This document shows, piece after piece, positions 20,660-31,018 of a stretch of DNA of 64,000 nucleotides (within the stretch, counting starts at the first letter, position 1; every line of letters starts with the position of its first letter). The notes beneath the pieces were generated by a model, which did no database searches, was not told where the DNA came from, and was given only the letters and a program-made list of their open reading frames with translations. Source of the stretch: Botryosphaeria dothidea (Eukaryota; Ascomycota; Dothideomycetes; Botryosphaeriales; Botryosphaeriaceae); the NCBI GenBank assembly GCA_011503125.2, contig WWBZ02000082.1:2294001-2358000 (forward strand), written 5' to 3'. Position numbers and translations under genes: made by a program.

Positions 20660-21988
20660 TCACACGCGGACAATTTTGCCAGCTTTCCTCGCCTTCTCTA
20701 CTTCCACCGCTCTTTCGACCTTTGCCGCTGCTCGTCGGGAATTGTCTTCGTCGTTCGAGTCGACCGCCTGCTTCTCAGCGAGCTCCGCCTCGCAGCTCCA
20801 GCACATACACGCATCGTACTCCTGTCCAAACTCGGCCTTGTAGAGTTTTGCAGCTTTGGCGAAGCCGCCAGTCATGGCAGCGTACTTGGCCATTCCGTCG
20901 TCGTAGTTGATGAAGCGGCCGGCAATTTCTTGCGTTGACACTGCGTACCGCGTTGGCGAGCATTGATGCGTCCTCCAAGCTAGCTCGATGAGCTCGGTTG
21001 GGAGAAGCTCGCCGGAATTGGGATGTAGTTTCCGTAGCTGCAGGAACTGGTGATACCGCGAGATGGCCCGCGATAATGTGAATGCCGGATACGGGCTGCG
21101 CAGCCAACCCGCCTTATCCATCTTCTCCCAAAAGTTTTCTTGACTTTGTACTACGGGCTTAAGGGTCTTGATGGCAAAGTTCCACATGGCGTAATCCCGC
21201 ATCAACTGAGAGAAATCGCTGGGCCGGGCATCGAGCTCTTTCGTGTTGAACCTCTTGGCCTCCGGGAGTTGCGACAGAGCGAAGCGTTGGAGATAGGTAC
21301 GGGAGAGTCGATCGTGCTCGGCAACATCCGTCAGGTATGCGTAGAGGTCTGCTTCGTGGCCCGTTTTCTCACGGAAGTAATTCTTGGCTTCCTGAGACAA
21401 TTGATATGTGCCGTCGTAAGGGTCAATGATAGCATGGAGCAAATCCCAAGGAAACTCCATGGCAGAAACATCCCACTCTTTGATTGAGTCTTGACACATA
21501 TTCCTGTAATGGTCTGGCGAAAAAAGCTGCGTAATCCAGATCATCAGCACGTCGAGGGGCGGAAGGGTCTTGAAGGTCATCTCTGGCTTGGTTCGACCTT
21601 CATTCGTTTCGCGCAGTATTTCAGGAAAGACATCCCACCACTTCTTGAAGCGGATCACAGCTAGCGAGACGAACGTGTCCCATTTGGCGCGAGAAAGTTG
21701 GCGGCGCTTCTCGCTGTTGGCGACTGCCAAAGCGAAATGTTTACTTAGTCCAAGCGCGCGAGTGAGTTTCTTGGACCTCACGCATTTCTTCTTCATGTTT
21801 GAGAAAGACTCAAACAGCTGGAGATGGACGGCGCATTCTGATACCCATGGCAGTGCCTTTTCCGGGTCAGATGAAGACGACTCCGGCCTGCCAAGCGGGA
21901 CGAAAAGGGAGGCTGGAAGAACTTCATCCTCGGTAACACGGACACTGGACAAGGAACTGGTAGAGGTGGGAATCACACCAAAGCACAT
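20660..21988 (-). CDS. DUF1399 / glycine-rich-domain-like (GRDP) protein
   Basis: Intronless as modelled, 442 residues. Conserved DUF1399 features are present: RFKKWWDVFPEIL, then LPPLDVLMIWITQLFSPDHY (a degenerate form of the family's WHxHxLxP repeats), PWDLLHAIIDP, then LIELAWRTHQCSPTRYAVST and GRFINYDDGMAKYA. A Cys motif, CMCWSCEAE, lies near the C-terminus, followed by a Glu/Lys/Arg-rich tail. Function in fungi is not established; plant GRDP proteins are stress-linked. The start is the first in-frame Met. The open frame continues 11 codons upstream to about 22021 and meets TAG in TGTAG, which could be a splice acceptor, so an additional 5' exon is possible. No upstream exon with matching phase was found. 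Confidence 0.8.
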   Translation of the reverse strand: MCFGVIPTSTSSLSSVRVTEDEVLPASLFVPLGRPESSSSDPEKALPWVSECAVHLQLFESFSNMKKKCVRSKKLTRALGLSKHFALAVANSEKRRQLSRAKWDTFVSLAVIRFKKWWDVFPEILRETNEGRTKPEMTFKTLPPLDVLMIWITQLFSPDHYRNMCQDSIKEWDVSAMEFPWDLLHAIIDPYDGTYQLSQEAKNYFREKTGHEADLYAYLTDVAEHDRLSRTYLQRFALSQLPEAKRFNTKELDARPSDFSQLMRDYAMWNFAIKTLKPVVQSQENFWEKMDKAGWLRSPYPAFTLSRAISRYHQFLQLRKLHPNSGELLPTELIELAWRTHQCSPTRYAVSTQEIAGRFINYDDGMAKYAAMTGGFAKAAKLYKAEFGQEYDACMCWSCEAELAEKQAVDSNDEDNSRRAAAKVERAVEVEKARKAGKIVRV

Positions 21989-24587
21989 GAATTCGACATC
22001 ATCTTCGGTCCTGCGCAGCAAAAGGTCAATCTACATGTTGTTTTTGATTGATCGCCGGTGAACGTACGGAGATGTGATATGGATCCCGTTTCTAGGCATT
22101 CGCAATTATGTGCACGTCAAGCGGGCTAGCGGATGGTGTATAGCAGGGCTTGTATGGAGCAAGGGGTGTCGGCAGGGCGGGTGGATGTCTTGCAGGTCTC
22201 GTGAGGCTCTTTTCTTACTCGTGGAGGGGACGAGAGGCCAGACTTTGCAGCTTGCGGAGGGGGCACACGGGGAACTAAAAGAGCCGGCGTGCCCCGCGCG
22301 CCGTGGCATGGCATGGTTAGCTTGTTTGGCGGACGGTGCGGCGCCAGTGGCTTAGCAGATGATCAACCAGGCGCTGCCCGGCACGAGCTGCGGGCTGTGG
22401 TCAGCCAAGAACAGAGACACGCATGCGCATGTGGCAGAGACCCGAAGAAAGTCGCCCTGCAACCAGAAAAGCAATGCGAGATAGGCGATAGCGAGCGCGC
22501 TGCATGTCGTGATTCGTGTGAAGACTCCCACTCACGAGTAGCGGGCGGTGGGCCGACCGCTAAAAGTTGGCTGGGCAGAGCCGCCGCAGCCGGCCCCCAA
22601 ACGGACCCTTCACTCGGCACATGGCGTCAGCACCAACTCAACTCATCACTCCCACCATCGCCTATCCCGCGCCCTGAACATCCACTGCATCCCAGCCCGT
22701 TGCCTGCCAACATTCGCTCTCGCCGTTGCGTGGCGCCCATCTCAGTTCCCACGTCTCAACACTCCGCACGTGGTCTGATCTGTTTCGAGGCGTCAATCTT
22801 GATCAACACAGAATTCATCCATCTTGAGCGCCGTGCCGCTGTTGGCAGCAGTTCAGACCCACCAACGAGACAACTGTTCTTCTGTCGAACGCCAATCCTT
22901 ATGCGTGTCTTTACGCTTCTCAATGGGCTATCGTTGCTCGACGAATCCGCAGGAGTCAAATCACCAGGGATGCTGTGACAGCCTCACTTTCTGACTCTTT
23001 CCTAACAAGCGAGAAGATTTCCTGGAATCACAATGAGCTTCCAACCCCCACAGGACAGTTTGTTCTACCTCGCCTCAAACGCCGCCATCTGTTCAGTCAC
23101 GTGAGGCACAGTCTTCCAGGACCTTCCGTGAGTACATCGTTAAAAAAGATAGACGAGAGCAGTGCAAGCGCCATTCGCCTGAACCTTTGCGGTCTAACTC
23201 GCCCGAAGTCGGTGCGGAGCTGCCAATATCTGTCCCGCAATCGGCTGAAAGCGAACAGGACTCTGTGCAGCAGACGAAGGCTCTTCTTCGAGGTCGGTTC
23301 CATTAACATTGCAACAGCAAGAATGAGAGCGCGCGGACTTGAAGCATTCGTGGAGACACATGTGATGGGAAGGCCGATTGCATTTACTTCTAGACGAATG
23401 CTTCAACTCCCCACAGCAAGGGCATGTCGACGTTGTTGTAAGACCGACCTCGTACACGCTCCGGCAAGGACCTTAGCATTCGGCATTGGACCACTTACAT
23501 TCCAAGACCGATGACGGGACAGTACTTACAGAAGTCTACTATCTTTCAGTATATGTTCACGAAAGTCTTCTTGTTGATCCAGTTGATCACTTTTCCAAGG
23601 CAATTGCGTAGAAGGAGCTGCGTGGAGTTCTCGATCGTCGCCGAGGGAACCGTCTCCTCCTGGTCACACGTTGTTCTCTTGAGGGACTGGGGTTAACATA
23701 TGCTACGGAACCGTTTTCCGCACCGCGGAATCCAACCGCTGGTGAACTGGTCTGGTGGTATCATGCTCGCCTTTGTGTTAATGAAAAAGGCCAGGGCGTT
23801 ACGAAGATTTGTCGCAAAACTGATCAGGCATCCTCGAGTGGTATGGCATTGTGGAGTCTGATGTCGACATGGTTTTGTTCCAGGGGCTACAAAGTGTTTG
23901 TTTGATGGTGTAAGCAGCGAGGATCGGACCGCGGAATCGGACGAAGGCGCCACCATGGGAGTGGAAACGGAGGACCAAGCCGCCTTGGAAACAAAAATGG
24001 GCAAGTCAAGAGAGCTTGGTGCCTTTAATTTATCCGCCTACCTCTGGGACTCGCTTCCTAGGCTGGGCGCCTCGGCACTTCAACACACTGGAGCGCGGCT
24101 CTTGAACTCCCGCGATGGGGTGAGATCCACTTGATCTGGTACCACAGGAAATCATTTCACACGGATTCGTCCGTCTTGCACCTATTAGGGAGATGGTAGC
24201 GAGAACAGGGCAGCGTGGCAGAGTCAGTAGCACTCGGATCTGGCCGTTTCATCGCAAACCCACCCATCAGATAGCGGATAAAGGCTTTGACATATTACAG
24301 ACTCCTATGTTCCGATATACAAGAGAGTCAGGCAGCTACTGTTTCGAGTCAGAGCCGATCCGTCGAACCCGAAGAAGACCCGTGTGACGTACAGCCTCTC
24401 ACAGGCGTGCTGCGTCACTTTCTGCAATTCCTTTTTCCCTGCACGCAGAGCACCGGAATCGAGCAGCTGCACCCCGTCAGCCGCTAAGCCCGGCATCGCC
24501 GTCTTCAATACCGATCCCTGCGCAGACGCGCCGTTCCCCGGCATCTCCGCACTGCGCGTCCACTCGCGAAGCCCTGTCGGGGCCGTT

Positions 24588-24593
24588 GCGGGG
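24588..24593 (+). promoter_or_regulatory. CreA-type GCGGGG site
   Basis: GCGGGG matches the fungal carbon-catabolite repressor consensus SYGGRG, about 390 bases upstream of the feruloyl esterase start. A second copy lies at 24773-24778, about 205 bases upstream. Such hexamers occur by chance; promoter position of a plant-cell-wall esterase gives them some weight. Confidence 0.3.
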
Positions 24594-24852
24594 TTGCCCC
24601 ACGACTCAGTTTCAACGCCCCCAAACCCGACAAGGGAAGGTGCCCCTGCCAAGTGCCGGCAGATAGCGAAACAACCAAGCAGGAGGCCTGCTCCTTTGCC
24701 GGCCTACGCAACCAGATCAGCCATGGTATGCACGTATTTGTTTGATGAAGCCTAGTCCTGCGCCCATCCCGAGCGGGGCCTCTGCCGGTCACCGTCCTCG
24801 GCAACTGCGAGGAACAGTGCATCAACTCCCGGCAAAACGATCTTCAGGGACA

Positions 24853-24858
24853 TTTATA
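24853..24858 (+). promoter_or_regulatory. TATA-like element of the feruloyl esterase gene
   Basis: TTTATA at 24853-24858, followed by CC, is about 125 bases before the ATG at 24981 in otherwise GC-balanced sequence, a plausible core promoter element. Confidence 0.35.
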
Positions 24859-24980
24859 CCCCATGCTGCTCCCTGCCTCGTTTTGCAAGATTTTAAGCTT
24901 GTCTCTCCCGTCTGTTCCCTTCCGCCCACCATCTGACTCGTCTTTCTTTTTCGCAGCGGGAACTACTGGAGCAAGCCATT

Positions 24981-26618
24981 ATGAGGCTCCCATCCTTTTC
25001 CGGTGCCGCGGCTTGCACTGCCGTCCTTGCCGCTGGCGTCAGCGCCCAGCAGTGCAGCTCACTGGCCTCTGATCTGTCCACTGTCCTGCCTAATGCTACC
25101 GTCTGGTTTTCCGAATTCGTTACAGGCGGCACGAACATCAGTTTCCCAGACAATGACCCCAGGTAATTCTAATTTCATCCGACTGTTGACCAAAGCATGC
25201 TGATCCAGTATCCTAGCTGCGGACGTCCCGCTCAGGTCGTTGAGAACGATATGTGCCGTGTCGCGCTCCGAGTCCCGACCACGAACAGAAGCGAGATCAG
25301 CGTCGAGGCTTGGCTTCCCTCCAACTGGACCGGTCGCTTCCTGAGCACTGGTAATGGCGGTACTTCTGGCTGCATTCAGTACGAGGACCTCGCCTATGCC
25401 TCTGATCTTGGCTTTGCTACCGTCGGTGCGAACAACGGCCACAATGGCACTCGCGGTGTTGCCTTTGGACAGAACGAAGATGTTGTTCTCGACTTCGCCT
25501 GGCGTTCCATCCACACTGGTGTTATCGTCGGCAAGCACATTTCCGAGACTTTCTACGGCAAGACTCACACCAAGTCTTACTACCTGGGATGCTCCACTGG
25601 TGGTCGCCAAGGTTTCAAGTCTGCACAGGCCTTCCCTGATGACTTCGACGGTATCGTTGCCGGTGCGCCCGCCATCGCTTTCAACAACCTCACTTCGTGG
25701 AGCGGCAGCTTCTACACCCACTTCGGCGGTAACGACACCGAGCGCTACGTCCCCAAGGCATTGTGGACCACCATTCATGAGGATATTCTCAACCAGTGCG
25801 ATGGTCTCGATGGTGTTGAGGACGGTATTATCGAGGACCCTGATCTCTGTCAATACCGCCCCGAGTCTCTTCTGTGCGCGTCCAACGCCACTGACACCTC
25901 CAACTGCCTGACCGGCCCGCAGGCTGACGCTGTTCGCCAAGTCTTCTCCGGCGTGTACGGCGTTGATGGCTCCCTTGTCTACCCCCGTATGCAACCCGGC
26001 AGCGAGATCATCGCCGCCAACGTTCTGTACACTGGCTCTGACTTCATCTACACCACCGATTGGTTCCGCTACGCCATTTACAACGACCCGACCTGGGACC
26101 CTCTCACGCTCTCCCCCCAGGACATGGCCAACGCCGCCGCGAAGAACCCGGGCAACATCCAGACCTGGGACGACCTGAGCTCCTTCAAGGCCAAGGGCGG
26201 CAAGCTGCTGCACTACCACGGCCAGATGGACGCCATCATCAGCTCGGACAACAGCCCGCGCTACTACAATCACCTGTCGCGCACCATGGGCCTCAGCTCG
26301 GCCGAGCTCGACGACTTCTACCGCTTCTTCCGCATCTCCGGCATGGGCCACTGCAGCGGCGGCGACGGCGCCTGGGCCATCGGCAACCAGCTCGAGTCGC
26401 GCGCCAGCCTCGACCCGGACGCCAACGCCCTCATGGCCATGGTGCGCTGGGTCGAGCAGGGCGTCGCCCCCGAGAAGCTGATCGGCACCAGGTGGGTCAA
26501 CGACACCGAGGCGCTCGGCGTCGAGTACACCCGCGCCCACTGCAAGTACCCGGCCAGGAACGTGTACAAGGGCAGCGGCGACGGCACGGATGCCGAAGGC
26601 TGGGAGTGCGTTGTTTGA
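24981..26618 (+). CDS. faeB: Feruloyl esterase B (tannase family)
   Basis: Secreted esterase releasing ferulic or related hydroxycinnamic acids from plant cell-wall polysaccharides. Exons 24981-25162 and 25217-26618; the 54-nt intron has a GCTGATC branch point and CCTAG acceptor, and splicing yields DPSCGRPAQVV. Product 527 residues with a signal peptide (1-22, ending GVSAQ). Catalytic Ser187 lies in GCSTGGRQ; Asp399 (GQMDAIIS) and His439 (GMGHCSGG) complete the triad. Adjacent Cys186 and Cys440 form the CS-D-HC disulfide motif that defines the family. Several NxS/T sequons suggest glycosylation. The family includes tannases, so substrate is inferred from overall similarity. Codon bias is strong, as in well-expressed secreted enzymes. 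Confidence 0.93.
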
Positions 26619-28267
26619 GCGCCTTTGAGAGGGGTTGCCTTCCCTCGCGTTGTTTTGGGACGATGAAGTGTAAATATGATAGTATAGTTCGGAAATTGTA
26701 TGTATGTATGCGTTGTAAGTATTCTCTGCATGGACGAAATCTCTTGGCTTGCCGTGATAGTGTGTTGCTTGCAACCTCTTTCGCAATGATGTATTTGTCT
26801 GACTTCTCACTCTGCACGCTACGGTTCGACGCTGGAGCGCCCTCTGCCTTGACGTGGACACTCACGCACTTCGTTCGCAGTCCCCCGAAGATGTGGGGGT
26901 ACGGTGTTCATTGCGCAACTTTCCATGTCTTGGTGCAACGATACTTCAAAGTATCGACTCCGCTATGCAAATACTAGAGAGTCGTCCCAAAAAATGACAT
27001 CCGCTCCCTTGCCGAGCATGACAATGAATGTGTCATATACTTGATGCGTGTCAACCACTGGGTGAACACGCTTTGCTAGCCAAGCACGCTCCCACAATTT
27101 TCTGGTGATCGTTTCTTTCTGTCAATACGCGATTCGTCCTCGCGAGCCGCGAGGTGGCAGTATAAAACCTCAACCCGCAACGACCTCACCATGATACATC
27201 TGTTCAAGTGTGAATGGAAACTGTTAGGATCCTTCTTTAATGCCAGCACTGGTGACACCCGATTCCCGATTTGGCATCGTGACCAATTTGCCGGTGTTGT
27301 TGTTCACAGAAGCATGAGGGGCACAGTGGATATACTCGCTATCCGAGTTGATTTCGTATAGTTACAAGGTTGGGATGGGTGCTCATTATCTACCGCTATT
27401 CTCCCCCCACGTCTCTCTCACCATCAATCAGCAAGCTCCGAACATGCACCTTTCCCCCTTTGCATCATCTCCCATCCCCGAGTTCCTTCCGCACTACCAG
27501 TCCCGGTCGTCTTAATTGGTTAGCGACTCCGACCCGCTGCCTTCCAGACGCACTACCTCCAGCTCAACGAACTCGTCAGTCACGACCTAGCCGAACCCGA
27601 CAGCGCAAGTACACCTGCCAGCGACCCCACCCGAAGGGGATCAAGCACGGTCAGGTAACAGCGATCGTCGGCGGGGAGGTATGACTTGAACGGAGCGCGG
27701 AGGGTGCATCAGGAGACCAAACCTCCATCTTCCATCCATCCATACAACCAGGGCGCAAGTAACACTCAGAGAGCAACAGCGTCACCTGGCTGCGGTGCAG
27801 ATTTCCGATATCAGACGCGGTAAGGAGAAGCTGTGCCAAAATGACTCGCAAGAAAGGTAATGAAGGTAGAACCGGATCCGGAAATGATGGTCCAGAAAAA
27901 AGGAAATGACGAAGATGCTGAAAGACGGGGAGGAGGAAAGGAAAGGAGAGAGGGCTTCAGAGCACCCAGAGCCCCGCTGATGCCCTATCTGGACCAAGGA
28001 AGAAAAGAAAAGAAAACCGCTGATACCCACAGAGTGGGCCCGTACCCAAGATGGGCCAATTGAAAAAAGAACAAGAAAACAAAGCCGCTGATACCCAATA
28101 AATGGGCCCGTACCCAATGAATGGGCCGATTAGGAAAAAAAAAACCTTCCCATGCATTTTTTACTCCGCCGCCATGCAAAAAAGAAAAGACCGTGGTTAT
28201 CGTCAGACCAGAGCCGTTACCAGAAGCATTACCAAAACCGTTGACGCCAAGGAAAGAGCCCCCGGAT
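26619..28267. other. Intergenic region downstream of faeB, with tandem repeat
   Basis: About 1.65 kb between convergent genes. It contains the perfect short palindrome CGATACTT-CA-AAGTATCG (about 26939-26956) and the nested repeat at 27976-28131. No gene is supported; frames covering the repeat encode only repeated Gly/Tyr/Trp peptides. Confidence 0.45.
27976..28131. repeat. Nested palindromic tandem repeat (period about 68 bp)
   Basis: Two good copies, 28017-28061 and 28085-28131, begin CCGCTGATACCCA and end ATGGGCC(A/G)ATT, separated by A/G-rich spacers. Each copy contains two smaller CCCA...TGGG inverted repeats (GATACCCA...TGGGCC and CGTACCCAA...ATGGGCC). A degenerate third copy starts near 27976 (CCGCTGATGCCC). 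Confidence 0.8.
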
Positions 28268-31018
28268 CTAGGAGCAGGAGAGGTCAGCGACCATCTGGTC
28301 GTACTTGGCGAACTCCTTGAGTTCGCGGGCCTTCTTCTCCTCCTCCGGCTCGCTCTCCAGCATGCGCCTCTCATCCTCAGAAAGGTTGTTCAGCAGCCAA
28401 GGGTCACTCTCAACAAGGGCGTCGTACACCAAGTACACGCCGTTCTCAATGCCCTGAGTGATCAGCGACTCGGACAAAGAGTTCTGGCGACCCTCAGGTG
28501 ACTGGGCACCCACAGGCGACGACGACACCTCGCTGACAAATTGCAGGCGAGAACCCATCTTGGGCTTGTGCTTCTCAGCCAGCTCGCGCTGGCGGGCCAG
28601 GGCAGCAGACTGGAAGAGGTTGGCGTTCTGGGCAGCAGCGGGCGTCTTGGGAACGGGAGCCTCGTTGGTGGACTTGCCAGCAGGCAACTGCGCGTGGGCA
28701 GGAGTCGGGGCCGGCGGAGGCTGCATGTTGGAGGTCTCGCCGCCAGTAGGCTTAGAGGCAGGCGAAGCGGTGGGAGAAGTGCGGTCCGCCGAGGCGTCCT
28801 CTTCAGAGTCGTCAGAAATGATCGAGTCATCGTCGCTGTCATACTCAGGCGCGCTGAAACTACCGGAACCCTTGATGTGACCGAACTTGCGCTGAGCCTT
28901 GTCCAACAGCTGGAGCTCTTCAGCAGTGACATCTTCGCCGTCGTTCTGCTTGCGCACAATCTCTTCAGCGCAGGCCTTGAGCTCATCACTGCTCATCTTG
29001 ATGTTCTTAGCCAGCTGAATTTGTTCCTCAGACTTCTTGAAGACGTTCTCGGGCTTGTAACCAGAATCACCAGGCATGGCCATGACGGAGCCGTTGTAGA
29101 TAGTGGAGGGTGACGACTTCTTGTTCTTGGGCGAGTTCTTGTTGCCCATGTTGGGGCTGTCGCGAAGAGGGCTCCTGCTGAAGCTGTTCTCTTGGTGCAT
29201 GACACGAGTCTCGTGGTTAATGACCATAGGGTCCTCGAGGCCCTCCCTCATAGCAGCCATGCGAGCGCTGTTGCGGGGACGCTTCAAACTGCTGGGGGGA
29301 GTGTAAGTGTGGCGGTCCTGAGCAGCAAAGTCATAGTCAGAGTCGCTGTCACTGTCGTCATCGTCAATGATGGTCCTGCGCCTCTTTGTGGAAGTCTGAA
29401 CGGAGTCGATGATAGAGGAGTCGCCATCGACGAAGTACTCCTCGAGCATGCCGTAGCTGCCGGAGCAGTCGCCGGGACGGCGTGCAGGAATGACGTCAGG
29501 ACTGGCACGGCGGCGCTTCTGACCAGGGACTTGCTGTGCTTCGTCCTGCTCCTTCTGATGCTTCAGCTCTTCGATCTGACGCTCAATCGCCAACAGCTCC
29601 TCGTGCTTGAGCTGAGCAATGCTCTTCTGGAGTTCAGCAGCTGAGTGCCTCCTGTCAGCGTCCTTCTGGCGCGGCGTGACCGGCGCGCTGCGGTTGCTAG
29701 CACGACGAGTGCTGGAACGACGGACGGAGGAGATGCGGCTGGAAGAGTCCCGGTTGTTGTTGCGGGTCCTACGCTCGTGTGCGGCACTGCTGGGCGACGC
29801 GATGGTGGGTGAAGTCACACCAGGTGTAGGTGACGTGGGAGAGAGCCATGCGATAGACTGGTCAGCAGGCGAGAGATCGGCCGAAGCTGCCAGGGCCGGC
29901 GTGGTAGCGCGGCCGAAAAGCTTCCTCACAGAAGCCAACGGATTGAAGAAAAGGTTACTGATGCCGTAAGTACGCGCAGTGGTCAGTGCCTCACGGTCCA
30001 TGTGGGGCTGAGAGGGCGTCTTCGGGGCTTGGTGCTGGTCATCGTCGTCAACGGGGTCTTCCTCAGTCTCGGATGCGTCATCCTCAACATCGTGCTTGGC
30101 TGCGTCATGCTCCATGTGCTCGACGGTGTCGTTCTCAGTGTGATCGACTACCATCTCGAGGTCTTCGCCCATTGCTTCGTCCCCGTCGGATGTCGCAGTG
30201 TCATGATCAACAATGTCATCGTGCGTCTCTTCACGCTCCGAGAGCTCTTCCATGCTCGCACCGGGATCGCGATAGATCCTAGGCTCTTGTCGCAGCTCCT
30301 TAAACCAGTCGTCATCATTAGGGTTGTCGTGAGAGTCATCATGGCTCGGCATAATACTAAGGGGCGTCGCGTCCTTGAGAACCTTCTTTGACCGCGTGTT
30401 GCGAGCGATAGCATCAACGTTCTGCGTCACCGGTGCGAGGGGAGATCCCATGCCGTTGCGCAACGTGGACCTGGTAGTGCGCCTGGGACGAGCGGGTGTG
30501 GTGGCGACTTGTTCTTCGACGTGCTTTTCGATAGCCTCCTTCTTGGCCTCAGATGTGTTCTTGGTAGGAGCCTTGCGTGCGCGGGGTTTCGTGACCTTAT
30601 TCTTGGCGTTTCGATCGACGGGAGGCTGACGCCTCGGGCGCGTGTTGGTGGTGTTATCAGATGAATCCTCAGAAGTGGTGTTATTCTTGGTGCTGGCCGA
30701 GCCCTTTGTAGCCCGGGTAGTGCCCTTGGCCTTGGACTGTGGTTTCTTCTTGTCGGAGGCCTTGTTGGATGTCTTGGTGGTTGAGGCCTCCGCAGTCTCG
30801 GCAACTGGAGCCTCAGCAGTCTCGGCGATTGGTGCCTCAGCGTTCTCGGTAATTGGAGCGGAGTCGGTGGCAGGAAGCGCGTCGGCGGCGGGCTGCGATG
30901 ATGAAGAGGCAGTAACGGCGGCGGCTTCCTTCTCCTTACGCTTGGAGCGAGTGCGACCGGCCAGAGGACTGGTGATGGCGGCCGTCGCCTTGTTGTTGCT
31001 TCTCGTGGCGCGCGCCAT
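28268..31018 (-). CDS. Large disordered, charged protein of unknown function
   Basis: Intronless, 916 residues from the first Met (MARATRSNNKATAAI); the frame stays open 63 codons further upstream. Almost entirely low-complexity: basic Lys/Arg/Ser/Thr N-terminus with many nuclear-localisation-like clusters; an imperfect repeat (ENAEAP, ETAEAP, ETAEAP, ETAEAS) near residues 55-85; an acidic His/Asp block in the middle (DHDTATSDGDEAMGED); a short helical segment (AELQKSIAQLKHEELLAIER); and an acidic DSDDDSIISDDSEED patch. The C-terminus is the most ordered part (GIENGVYLVYDALVESDPW, then LKEFAKYDQMVADL). Features suggest a nuclear or chromatin-associated protein, but I recognise no domain. A possible 5' UTR intron donor (GTAAGT) lies near 31390 on this strand. 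Confidence 0.75.
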   Translation of the reverse strand: MARATRSNNKATAAITSPLAGRTRSKRKEKEAAAVTASSSSQPAADALPATDSAPITENAEAPIAETAEAPVAETAEASTTKTSNKASDKKKPQSKAKGTTRATKGSASTKNNTTSEDSSDNTTNTRPRRQPPVDRNAKNKVTKPRARKAPTKNTSEAKKEAIEKHVEEQVATTPARPRRTTRSTLRNGMGSPLAPVTQNVDAIARNTRSKKVLKDATPLSIMPSHDDSHDNPNDDDWFKELRQEPRIYRDPGASMEELSEREETHDDIVDHDTATSDGDEAMGEDLEMVVDHTENDTVEHMEHDAAKHDVEDDASETEEDPVDDDDQHQAPKTPSQPHMDREALTTARTYGISNLFFNPLASVRKLFGRATTPALAASADLSPADQSIAWLSPTSPTPGVTSPTIASPSSAAHERRTRNNNRDSSSRISSVRRSSTRRASNRSAPVTPRQKDADRRHSAAELQKSIAQLKHEELLAIERQIEELKHQKEQDEAQQVPGQKRRRASPDVIPARRPGDCSGSYGMLEEYFVDGDSSIIDSVQTSTKRRRTIIDDDDSDSDSDYDFAAQDRHTYTPPSSLKRPRNSARMAAMREGLEDPMVINHETRVMHQENSFSRSPLRDSPNMGNKNSPKNKKSSPSTIYNGSVMAMPGDSGYKPENVFKKSEEQIQLAKNIKMSSDELKACAEEIVRKQNDGEDVTAEELQLLDKAQRKFGHIKGSGSFSAPEYDSDDDSIISDDSEEDASADRTSPTASPASKPTGGETSNMQPPPAPTPAHAQLPAGKSTNEAPVPKTPAAAQNANLFQSAALARQRELAEKHKPKMGSRLQFVSEVSSSPVGAQSPEGRQNSLSESLITQGIENGVYLVYDALVESDPWLLNNLSEDERRMLESEPEEEKKARELKEFAKYDQMVADLSCS

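Larger units (their letters stand above)
21989..24980. other. 3-kb intergenic region with coding-like remnants
   Basis: Separates the DUF1399 gene from the feruloyl esterase. 22550-22780 is pyrimidine-rich and leader-like. From about 23030 to 23300 one + frame stays open for almost 90 codons, with a basic/polar stretch (TFREYIVKKDRREQCKRH), and another + frame is open around 23500-23900; neither could be connected by splice sites or matched to a family. A partial copy of the 53.8-kb hairpin lies at 23341-23415. 24400-24980 is the promoter of the esterase. Confidence 0.4.

Noticed and set aside
25059..26861. 600-codon open frame antisense to feruloyl esterase
   Set aside because: It mirrors the strongly GC3-biased esterase codons; its composition (Val/Ala/Gly/Glu runs) is the usual shadow pattern and it has no domain.
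27505..27575. tRNA-like stretch with AATTGGTTAGCG
   Set aside because: It resembles a D-arm, but there is no TTCRANNC T-arm at the right distance and no matching acceptor stem.
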